Source: Cotesia glomerata (Eukaryota; Arthropoda; Insecta; Hymenoptera; Braconidae). Taken from it: DNA of 64,000 nucleotides. Positions 54,907-64,000 of the stretch are shown here, piece by piece. Each line of letters starts with the position of its first letter. Positions within the stretch are counted from its first letter, which is position 1. The notes beneath the pieces are model-generated. The model did no database searches. It had not been told where the DNA came from and was given only the letters and a program-made list of their open reading frames with translations. The DNA lies in the NCBI RefSeq assembly GCF_020080835.1, contig NC_058163.1:3321318-3385317 (forward strand). Direction: 5' to 3'. Made by a program: the position numbers and the translations under genes.

Positions 54907-57900
54907 ATGAAAAATAAAAAAAAAATGGTATCACTAGCATCCAAAATTAAATTTAATGAATTTTGTAATTTATTAGAAGAAATTTTATCAGCTTCACCTA
55001 AAAATAAAGTTAAAATCTTGACAGATTTTTTGAATAAATGTCGGGAGGTTGGAAAAGAATTAAAAGATGAAAATCCTGATGCGGTAAGTTATTTTTATTT
55101 ATCTTGATACATGCATTTTAATAATAATAATAATAATTTTATGAGGTTTATAATTTTTTTTTCAGGATATTTCGCTATTCCCAATAATGAGATTATTATT
55201 ATCAACAAAAGACCATGAACGCGGGCCGTATGGTTTGAAAGAAAAATCTTTGGGAATTTTATATGTTAGAGTTTTTTGCCTTGGTAATTCTGATGATGCT
55301 AAACAAATTATTAATTACAGGTATTGACATTATTATTTATGATAGTGAAATTGGCGATCATTTGACAATTTTTTATTTTTTTTCATTTTAATTTTTTTTT
55401 GCCATATTTTTTAACAAAAATCAGAAAATTTTCAAGTGTCATAAAGATATGTAAATTGTTTTTTAATTTTTATAACCTCAAAATTGAAGAAAATAAAATC
55501 CGGTGACAAAATAATTTTGAGTTTATAGATATTATTGTCAGTATTATTTATTAAAATTTTACACTAAGTGTTATCAATAATTATTAATTAAAGTCTTGAA
55601 TATTTAAACTCTTTTTTTTCAATTAAATAATTAATTTCTTCCAAAGACTAACATTGTTAAAAAAAAAATTGATTCTAAATTTCTTCACTTTACAGGGAAC
55701 CAACGGAACAAAAAACGCCATCTAGCGGCGACTTGGCAGGAAAAATCTACTGGATCTTGAAACGCCGTCAGACCAAAAACATCTGTAAACTATCAATCGA
55801 GCAGATAAATTCTCTTCTCGATAAAATTGCAGAAAAAAATCGGCAGAATAAAAGCAAAGATCCTGAGTTTATTCGTATAGCCCAACAATGCAGCGCATTG
55901 GAAATAAAATGGCTAACGCGAATAATTTTAAAGTCCATCAGAATAGGGGTAGGAGAAAAGCAGATCTTAAACGGTAAGCTATAATTTTCTGATACTGTTT
56001 TTAATAGATACCTAACAATTTTTAAAATTTTTATGATTATTAAAATACAATGAAAAAAATTTTTATAATAATTTGTTATAAAAATTTCACCAATCGTCTG
56101 CGATTTAATTTTTTTTTGAAAAGTTTATGTATATATATGTTATTATTTTTAATTATGAAGGTTATTATCATTTCTTCTTTATATTTTAGTCAAAACAATT
56201 GATAGTTATCTTCAAATTAACAATTTTAGGTTATAAATCTTGTTTTTAAACAATACTAAATCATAACAGCCGATGATAAACGAGAGGTTCCAAAGTTAAC
56301 CGAATTATACAGTAACATAACCTCAATTAAAACAATAATTCCAACATAAATTTCACATAATAAATAACTTGCATGCTCTGTTTAAATTTTTTTTTCTAAT
56401 TTATTTTATCATTTGAACATAAATTTTTATTGATAATAAATTAATGCAAGTTTGCATATATTTTCATGCTTATGATATATTTGACCAATCACGTTACGAA
56501 TAGTTTGCAACACATATTTTTCATTTTAATTTTATTATAAAGACTAGAATTTAAATTTGCGCGCGCCTGATTATAAACTTGGCATATATCTTCATGCTTA
56601 TGATATATTCGACCAATCGCATCACGAATAAATTGGTTTCACATACATTTCATCTCTATTTTAATATTAAGATCCTAAATCCAAATCAATTTTATTTTTT
56701 CAAAAATTTTCAGCTTACCACCCAGACGCAGAATCCCTCTTCGGCGAGCAATCGAACCTCCGAGAGGTCTGCGACACTCTACATAACCTAAAATACCGCC
56801 CCAAAAAGACTTGCAACATCTGCGTGCTCTCCCCATTCAAACCGATGCTCCTCGAGCGCTTTTATATCGAGCGTATCTCCGAGCTCTTTACCACAACGCC
56901 ATCTTACATAATCCAAACAAAATTCGACGGCGAAAGGAGCCAGCTGCACATGTCTAACGGCAAGTTTAAGTACTACACTCGCCACGGCTACGACATAACC
57001 AACCACCCAAGTTTCGGGGATTCCCCGCTTTCCGGTAACCTAACCTCCAAAATATCTTCCCTTCTAAACCCAGAATGCCGCTCAATAATCCTCGATGGCG
57101 AGCTTATGGGCTGGCACAAAGAAAAACTTTGTTTCGGTTCTAAAGGTATGAATTTTGACGTTAAAAAACTAACCTCCAAAAGCGTCCATCAGCCATGTTT
57201 GATGGCCTTCGACATAATTTTATACAACGACAAGCTATTGGTCGACTTACCTTTAAAAGAGCGATTGAAAGTCTTAGAGAGCGCTTTTACGCCACAAGAC
57301 GGCGTCCTGATGCGCAGTAACAACACTCTAGTGACTTCCTCTGACCAAATCCGCGAAATTTTCAACCAAAGTCTTGATAATTACGACGAAGGGATAGTAG
57401 TAAAAGATTCGTTAGGAATCTACAAGCCGAATTCCCGCGAGGGTAACAAGTGCTTTAAAATAAAAGCAGAATACTCTGACAATTTAGTCGAAGACATAGA
57501 TTTACTGATAGTTGGAGGTTATTACGGACAAGGTAAGTACTCAGGAATGTACAACAGCTTCCTGGTGGCGCTAGTAGTCCCCGGGCCTAGTGAAGAAACA
57601 AGGAAGTTCCAATCCGTCGTTGGAGTAAGTTCTGGGATTCCCCGGGATAAACTTAGAGAGTTAAACGCTAAATTTGCGGAGAGTTGGACTAAAGAGCGGC
57701 CATCTTGTGTAGTAGGGCCCAGTAAGGACCCACCGGACTCATGGCTGCCTCCGGAAAAGTCTATAGTGCTCCAGATCAGAGCCAGTGAGTTGATTAAATG
57801 CAAAACTCAGCCTACTAGGTATACTTTGAGGTTTCCGAGGGTGAAGAAGGTTAGGGAAGACAAACCTTGGTACGACGCTTGTACGATTACGGAATTTAAT

Positions 57901-58803
57901 AACTTGATAAAGCACCGTGGAGTGGTTAATAAGCTGACCAAAAGGCATGCTACTGAAGAAGACGAAAAATGTCTGCCCGCCAAGCGGAGAGACACTGAAG
58001 CTAAGTTTATTAAGAGTGTTAAGATGGATGAGAAGCACTTTGGGGTTAGGGCAGCTGATGTTCAGCGCAAGACCCGACTGATGGAAGGGAAGGAGTTCTG
58101 TGTTATCAACGGAGATGGTAAGGTCGGTAAGGAAGATTTGGAACGGATTTTGCTGGAACATTCGGCCAAAGTTGTTCAGAACCCGGGAAGAAATACTTTT
58201 TGTGTCTTGATAGGAGATGAGAAGATATTAAAGGCAAGGAATTTGATTGAGTGCGCTAAGTATGATGTTGCCAAAATTTCATGGATTGCTAGAGCGACTA
58301 AGGAAGAAAATTGGGGAAGGTTGGTTGAGTTTTTTCCATGGGAAATGCTGGCGATGCGCAAGGAGACTAGAGACAGGTTGGAGGTTATGTTTGATGAGTA
58401 CTGGGACGGGTTTTTTGTTGACGTGGATTTGGAAAGTCTAAAGCGCTCTTTGGAGAGAGCGGAGGATCTTGAAGACTGTAGAGAGTTTGAAGAAGAAGAC
58501 TATAGAGAGTTGGAAGAAGAGTGCAGGGATTTGGAGGTTAGGGTCTTTGAGAATGTGGTCGGCCATTTTGTTGAAGATGACTGGTTGAAGAAACCGTTTG
58601 TGTTTTTAAGAGGGAAGATTTGTGAGGAGATTGATGGAAATACTACCCATGTTTTTGTGGGGGGAAATTGGGACAGAGAGAGTGTTTATAGGAAAATTAA
58701 TCAGTCCGGGAAAAATTTTATTAAGGTGATGGATAAAAAGTGGGTTAGAGAGTGCCTGGACAGAGGGCGTTTGTTACCAGAAAATGATTATATTGTACAA
58801 TAA
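54907..58803 (+). CDS. LIG4: DNA ligase IV
   Basis: Four exons: 54907-55083, 55166-55320, 55696-55973 and 56714-58803, all joins in phase; 899 residues (human 911). It seals double-strand breaks in non-homologous end joining with XRCC4, in the nucleus. The N-terminal DNA-binding domain spans exons 1-3 (GPYGLKEKSLGILYVRV; LEIKWLTRIILKSIRIGVGE). The nucleotidyltransferase motif I is TKFDGERSQLH; its Lys codon (56920-56922) is residue 273 from the ATG at 54907, the number of the human catalytic lysine, which favours this start over the ATG at 54925. Further motifs: RSIILDGELMGW, EGIVVKDS and CFKIKAEY. BRCT 1 (about 690-780) contains CVINGDGKVGKEDLERILLE; BRCT 2 (about 820-895) ends KVMDKKWVRECLDRGRLLP. 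The linker between them, where XRCC4 binds, is acidic and repetitive. Exon 4 is far more GC-rich than its surroundings. Confidence 0.93.
56440..56690. repeat. GCGCGC-palindrome repeat in LIG4 intron 3
   Basis: Two partial units: ttcatgcttatgatatatt, ccaatcacgttacgaatag, aatttgcgcgcgcctga and a second ttcatgcttatgatatatt with ccaatcgcatcacgaataaa. They end just before the exon 4 acceptor. Confidence 0.75.
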
Positions 58804-59221
58804 GTATTTTTGTATGTTGATAGTAAAGTTGTTGTATAAAAATAAAAATTATTTTAATTAGTTGGATGAATTATTGGGAGTAATTAAGTTTTTTTGGGGA
58901 GTATAAAGAGAGCCATTCACTCTTTGTGCGGTCTGAGTAATGCAAAGAGACCGCAATAATTAACTTTGCTGGTGGGATTTGTTTGTATATTATAACACTG
59001 AAATTATTATAAAGTTATTTTTAAAAAATTGTATTCATAATTTTTACATCCCTTGTTGAGAATTGTTTTTAATTTTTTTTTTTTTTTTTAATAATTATTA
59101 ATTATTAATTACCGTAACTCTTCTTCTTTTCTGCTTCACAGCATTATTTAATTTTAAAAATGCTTACTGTAAGGCGGTGTGTAAAATTTATAAAGAAAAA
59201 GCAAAAAAGAAATTTAGTATA
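58804..59221. other. Downstream of LIG4, no gene
   Basis: Poly(A)-like aataaaaatt near 58840. No further gene seen. Confidence 0.5.
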
Positions 59222-59315
59222 GACCGGGTAACGCAAATTGTAGAGTAGCCGACATATATTAGAAAATTCTGGGATCGAATCTCAGTCTGAGCTATCCAGA
59301 TTTTTTCCCTTAAGG
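59222..59315 (+). repeat. tRNA-derived repeat (SINE-like)
   Basis: gggtaacgcaaattgtagag followed about 35 bases later by tctgggatcgaatctcagtc resembles the A and B boxes of a tRNA promoter, though the D-arm and anticodon stem do not fold well. Then gagctatccag and T-runs. More like a tRNA-derived repeat than a working tRNA. Confidence 0.35.
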
Positions 59316-59447
59316 AAAGTAGAATTGTGATAAAGATTCAAAAAATTATTAAATGTCTCTTAATTTAATTCCAAAATAAATAAAAACTTATGATAGTAAA
59401 ATTGAGAGACAAATGATCATTTTTAGAATTTTTTTAACAAATTTGTA

Positions 59448-59554
59448 ACGTTCTTGAATTTTGGGTTTTCCAGATAACGAGTTCTAATAATTTTAAATCC
59501 CAGGTTTGGCCTTATCAGGGAGTCGATAGACCCCAGGTGGGCCAGTTGCTACTC
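59448..59554. repeat. Repeat related to 5005-5106
   Basis: Shares gagtcgatagaccccaggtg and taacgttcttgaatttt with the inverse of 5005-5106. It borders the large palindrome. Confidence 0.45.
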
Positions 59555-60042
59555 AGATAACATGTGCTTGAGCAAGATTTAGTACCAGTGTCTTGAGCAA
59601 AACCCCTAGTTGCTAGTGTTTTTTTCTACATGTGGGTCTTACTCAAGTTCATGAAGAAAGAACTGGTTCAAGATTTATATATAACTAGCTCGATATATTG
59701 TGCAAGAATATGAGACAAGTCTAATGCAAGGTGCATTGAAAAACTTTCCAATGCATTTTTTGAATCAGAAACTCAGAACAGACACTTACCCATGCCTTGT
59801 TCAAGATTTGCTCAAGATCCGTAATTCTCAATAATTTGTTCATTTTTAAAGCATTTGTCAACCAAAAACTAACAGCAAATATTTGCTCAAGATGCATGAT
59901 GCATTATATATTTTATAGCACTTTTTCCCCTCCACTACTTGAAGTTGTATTGATTCAGTGGTGCTCATTTTAAAATAATTTTGTCTTGATCGATAATACT
60001 GTAGGTCTATACTCGAAAAGGTTAAGCTGAATAAGATCTATC

Positions 60043-60572
60043 CGAACAAAAACAGTTTCACTGTAAGAAAAAATCGCGCCAAGTCCATGTTCATAAGACT
60101 ATTAAGAAAAAAAAATTTCTTATTTCTTTACAAAAAGATATAAAATAAAAAAATTAAAAAATCCAAGTAACCGATATGATTGTATTTGATTTTCGGAAAT
60201 TAAAAAAAATTTTATTGTAAATTTGAAAATTAAAAAAAAAATTTTGGAACGTACTTGATGTGCGTCATTGTGTATTTCAATTTTTTTAAAGTCCTAGTAA
60301 ATAGATTTTACGAATTTCATTAAAAGTTTAATATTTTTCAACCATGCACACTAAATACGTTCCAAAATTTTTTTTTTAATTTTCAAATTTACAATAAAAT
60401 TTTTTTTAATTTCCGAAAATCAAATACAATCATATCGGTTACTTGGATTTTTTTATTTTTTTATTTTATATCTTTTTGTAAAGAAATAAGAAATTTTTTT
60501 TTCTTAATAGTCTTATGAACATGGACTTGGCGCGATTTTTTCTTACAGTGAAACTGTTTTTGTTCGGATTTT
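60043..60572. repeat. Inner palindrome, left
   Basis: Arms of about 240 bases: ccgaacaaaaacagtttcac, gcgccaagtccatgttcata, aaccgatatgattgtatttg and gaacgtacttgatgtgcg, each mirrored up to gtttttgttcgg. Confidence 0.88.
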
Positions 60573-61034
60573 AGTATTTTTTGTAATTATGATAAAAATT
60601 TACAATTGGTACCAACTTAAATCTCAAGTTGGCTGCATTTTTTATAGCAAACTACCCTCTTGAAGCTACAGTTTATATAAAAACAATTCCAGCGCACCCT
60701 GGTGGATGTAGATGCAAGCTGTGAAATGTATTTTCTTAACTGTAGTTTCCCATCTATTGGAAGATTACCATGCATTCTCGAATTATTCAGTCTGTGGCAT
60801 GTCACTTTTTACATAGAAAAAAAGTCAGGATCGAAATTTTTGAGCTTGCTATAGTTTGTGCTGATAAAATTTAATAATTTCAAGTAGATTAATTATTATA
60901 ATTGAATATAATTAATTAATATCAGTAAAATAAAGCATGAATTACTGTTATAATATAAAATTTAGGAAGAAGAAGTACCGTAGAATTAAATAAAATTTTG
61001 CAACCTCAAAATACCGCTCTGCTTACAGTAAACA

Positions 61035-61272
61035 CAGTCGGTAGTCTCGCGCTCCGTTTACAACGAATTTGAACGGAACTTGGCGCCAGATTCTACCGAA
61101 TCTGTGGATTGAACAGTTGGTAGTCTGGCGCTCCGTTTACAACGGATTTGAACGGAACTTGGCGCCAGATTCTACCGAATCTGTGGATTGAACAGTCGGT
61201 AGTCTGGCGCTCCTTTTACAACGGATTTGAACGGAACTTGGCGCCAGATTCTACCGAATCTGTGGATTGATC
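61035..61272. repeat. 79-bp tandem repeat, three units
   Basis: Unit cagt.ggtagtctggcgctcc..., tttgaacggaacttggcgcc, agattctaccgaatctgtgg, attgaa. Three nearly identical units at a 79-bp spacing, and one inverse unit at about 61398-61477 on the other side of the palindrome's centre. Confidence 0.88.
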
Positions 61273-61940
61273 CTATAATAAATATAAGAGGCGTAGAATG
61301 ATTCGAACGTTCATTCGAAAACATTTGATCTTGAGCAAGTCTTGCACAAGTATATTCAGCATGCTTCTGGTGTCAATCTTTCTCAAGAATTGATGTAGTC
61401 CACAGATTCGGTAGAATCTGGCGCCAAGTTCCGTTCAAAAATCCCGTTGTAAACGGAGCGCCAGACTACCGACTGTGTTTACTGTAAGCAGAACGGTATT
61501 TCGAGGTTGCAAAATTTTATTTAATTATATGGTTCTCCTTTTTCCAAAATGATATATTATAAAAGTAATTTATACTTTATTTTACTGATATTAATTAATT
61601 ATAATCAATTATAACACTTAATTCACTTAAAATTATTAAATTTTATCAGCACAAACTATAGTAAGCCCAGAAATTTCGATCCTGACTTTTTTTCGATGGG
61701 GAATATCAGCGCCACAGACTAGATAAAATGAATATGTGTAGTAATCCTTCCTATAGACACGCAACTACAGTAAAAAAAAGTGATTCGTAGCTTGCATCTA
61801 TGGCCGCCAGGGTGCACTGGAATTACATCTACATAAACTGTAGCTTCAAGGGGATAGTTTGCAGTAAAAAATGCAGTCAACACGAGATTTAAGTTGTTAT
61901 CAATTGTAAATTTTCATTATAATTACAAAAAATACTAAAA

Positions 61941-62466
61941 TCCGAACAAAAACAGTTTCACTGTAAAAAAGTCGCGCCAAGTCCACGTTCATAAGACTAT
62001 TAGGAAAAAAAATTTTTTTTTTTCTTTACAAAAAGATACAAAATAAAAAAATTAAAAAATCTAAGTAACCGATATGATTGTTTATGATTTTCGGAAATTA
62101 AAAAAAATTTTATTGTAAATTTAAAAATTAAAAAAAAATTTTTAGAACGTACTTGGTGTGCGTCATTGTGTATTTCAATTTTTTTTAAAGTCCTAGTAAA
62201 TAGATTTTACGAATTTCATTAAAAGTAAAATATTTTGCAACCACGCACACTAAATACGTTCTAAAATTTTTTTTTTATTTTTAAATTTACAATAAAATTT
62301 TTTTCAATTTCCGAAAATCATAAACAATCATATCGGTTACTTAGATTTTTTAATTTTTTTATTTTGTATCTTTTTGTAAAGAAAAAAAAAAATTTTTTTT
62401 TCCTAATAGTCTTATGAACGTGGACTTGGCGCGACTTTTTTACAGTGAAACTGTTTTTGTTCGGAT
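61941..62466. repeat. Inner palindrome, right
   Basis: Same structure as 60043-60572, with gattgtttatgattttcgg in place of gattgtatttgattttcgg in both arms. The two arms share the change, so this palindrome has been corrected within itself or copied as a unit. Confidence 0.88.
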
Positions 62467-62690
62467 TAGTTTATCGATAAGCATCTTCAGATTTTCCCAA
62501 TTTCCTTACACAATTCTTGAGCTATAATCTGGCCTAAAGTTCTTGTACAAGGCTTGTTCAAGACTTGTCAATTGAATTTGCTACAAGTATCTGGAGTAAG
62601 ATCCATAGGTAGAAAAAGACCTTAACAACTATCGAAATTGAGATCAAACTTGCTCAAGTCTTGAAAAAGATTGCTATGTGGGTAGGTTCT

Positions 62691-63358
62691 TTCTTAAATT
62701 TTGAGGTAATTGTTAGGTTCAATTAAATTGAAATACAAAATTCTATTCAATTAAATATGTTATAAAAATTTTAGAGCTCGACGACACTGTTATCGGAAAC
62801 GATTTCTGTTACCTTGTGAAGTGATTAAAATTCTAAGAAATTTAATATTTAATATAATTAATTCATTTTCTTTAATTTTTTAAACTGAGATTTAATGGAA
62901 ATGTTACAAAATTATAGCAAGAAAAATTTATTAAAAAAATTTTTTAGTTTTTATAACCTCAAAATAAAAAATATTATCATATCAAAATAATTTTGAGGTT
63001 ATAAGTATTATTGTGCAATATTTATTAATATTTCTTCACCAGAAACAAACCCAAATGTTATTAATAACCTAGTAAAGTAACAGTTGTATATTAGTATCGA
63101 AATTTTCAGGGATTTGTACTCGAAAAATGTAAAACCCATGCAAGTTCTAAGGACAGCCAGCCGAAGACGTTAAATAATGCAAAATGTTAAAGTGTGTCAC
63201 AAGTCACCACACTAAATCATACTAAGGCTCTACTTATAGCCGTGTCACAGTCAAACAGTCAAATGAGACGTTTATTAATTGACTTTGAATATCTGCTACG
63301 TTTCTTCCTCACACTCCCCTTTGCTTCTATTTTTCGTTTTGTTATTTTAAACTTGTTA
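62691..63358. other. Stretch without a gene
   Basis: AT-rich. Part may be the 3' UTR of the minus-strand gene that follows. A plus-strand ORF at 63194-63451 is a shadow of that gene. Confidence 0.4.
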
Positions 63359-63988
63359 TTATTTTCCGCAACAGCATTTATTTCGCGACACTTCCTCTTG
63401 TTTTGTAACTTCACATCTCAAGTCACCAACGCAGTTCTCAAATCTAATTGAAATCCAAAATTAAATTTGCTTCCTCATATATTAACATTGTTAATAAATT
63501 ACTTACACTTTCTTCCTTTTGCAGCCGCATGGATACACAGAAGATCGCCTATCAAAATAAGAAAAATTTTTTCAACTCTTAAAATTATTTTAAAATTATA
63601 TATTTTTTGTAATACTCACCAGCGATGACACATACAGCGACTTCTTGATTTTCTAAATAAAAAAAAGTTAATGATATTAAAATTTTTCAAATTTTTTACA
63701 AGTCAAATTTTTTCTTTCAATTTTATTTAACAAAAAAAATTGTTTTAATTTTTTTTTTGCCATAATTTATTTGTTCAAAAAAGTTATTAAATATTTATTA
63801 AGTAAATGTTTATAAATTACAATTGATGATTAAAAATTTTATTAATTTAAAACTTACTCTTCTCCTTTTAAAAGTTGTCTTTTGTGATCTCTCTCAGCTG
63901 CAGCGCACAAACATTCAATTCTTCTGAAAAATAATTATTTTTATTAACATAATTAATTAATTTTTTTGTAAATTATAATTAACTTACT
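63359..63988 (-). CDS. Cysteine-rich protein of short exons, 3' part
   Basis: Minus strand, 5' end outside the window. Exon-like pieces with GT-AG borders and agreeing phases (all joins phase 2): up to 63988 (the piece entering the window), 63858-63923 (66 nt), 63620-63652 (33 nt), 63507-63548 (42 nt) and 63359-63443 (to TAA). Read together they give RIECLCAAAERDHKRQ, EKSRSRCMCHRW, RSSVYPCGCKRKK and, last, FENCVGDLRCEV with a terminal NKCCCGK. Every piece carries one or more Cys, mostly in CxC pairs, among many basic residues, as in disulfide-rich secreted peptides. I do not recognise the family. The N-terminus, and any signal peptide, lie to the right. A second open frame through two middle pieces exists but does not join the others. 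Confidence 0.5.
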
Positions 63989-64000
63989 TTTCTTTCAAAA

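Larger units (their letters stand above)
59555..62690. mobile_element. Nested giant palindrome with cttgagcaag outer repeats
   Basis: From about 60043 to 62466 the left half mirrors the right half. Landmarks: ccgaacaaaaacagtttcac at both ends, caagttggctgcattttt against its inverse near 61870, gcgcaccctgg against ccagggtgcac, atcgaaatttttgagc against its inverse near 61675, and taccgctctgcttacagtaa against its inverse near 61475. Each half itself begins or ends with a smaller palindrome of about 530 bp. The outer parts (59555-60040 and 62470-62690) share diverged cttgagcaag and ctac..gtgg.tcttactc phrases in inverse orientation. No ORF of note. Confidence 0.8.

Noticed and set aside
61035..61272. 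CRISPR-like array
   Set aside because: The 79-bp units are contiguous with no spacers, in a eukaryotic transposon setting.
63194..63451. 85-codon plus-strand ORF
   Set aside because: Antisense to the last exon of the cysteine-rich gene; no domain.
63507..63652. Alternative frame reading ENQEVAVCVIA then GDLLCIHAAAKGRK
   Set aside because: It joins two of the short exons but meets a stop in the upstream 66-nt exon. The cysteine-rich frame joins all pieces.

Overview
This is a eukaryotic nuclear window: AT-rich, with GT-AG introns, polyadenylation signals, microsatellites and many transposon relics. The conserved genes (TASP1, PSMG1, LIG4, an ND-75 fragment) read as insect. An intronless ankyrin family ending in a PRANC-like (F-box-like) domain points to a parasitoid hymenopteran, because PRANC proteins are known from poxviruses, Wolbachia and parasitoid wasps such as Nasonia. 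The order is an inference; the species cannot be read from the sequence.

Layout. (1) About 0.5-9.4 kb: three ankyrin-PRANC copies on the minus strand (A and B intact, C broken and running into a 100-N gap). (2) 9.5-11.5 kb: an intact 638-residue single-exon gene that looks alpha-helical and that I cannot name. (3) 11.5-24 kb: a transposon graveyard holding a Helitron helicase relic, a 173-bp tandem array, a minus-strand transposase relic, a multi-exon P-element/THAP9-like transposase relic, a broken NADH dehydrogenase 75-kDa fragment, an AT-hook ORF and a 550-bp inverted-repeat element. (4) 25-42.3 kb: the plus-strand half of the ankyrin-PRANC array (D frameshifted, E intact, F and G pseudogenes, H and I intact, J a scrap). 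Insertions between the copies can be dated against empty sites in paralogous flanks; they include a LINE, several MITEs and a 1.9-kb palindrome. (5) 44.8-58.8 kb: conserved genes, namely TASP1 (plus), PSMG1/PAC1 (minus, convergent with and overlapping TASP1), a gag-only LTR retrotransposon, and a complete four-exon DNA ligase IV (plus). (6) 59.4-62.7 kb: a nested palindrome about 2.4 kb across with a 79-bp tandem repeat near its centre. (7) 63.4-64 kb: the 3' part of a minus-strand cysteine-rich gene made of very short exons.

How it fits together. The ankyrin-PRANC loci form two divergent arms (minus to the left, plus to the right), and the full-length copies share a 5' block that the two most decayed copies, F and G, have lost. 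Full-length copies are intronless; ankyrin loops vary while the C-terminal domain is nearly constant. By analogy with PRANC proteins they may be substrate adaptors for SKP1-cullin ubiquitin ligases; the sequence does not prove this. TASP1, PSMG1 and LIG4 are ordinary housekeeping genes and anchor the window to an insect chromosome rather than a symbiont or virus. Exon limits were inferred by eye from reading frame and splice consensus.
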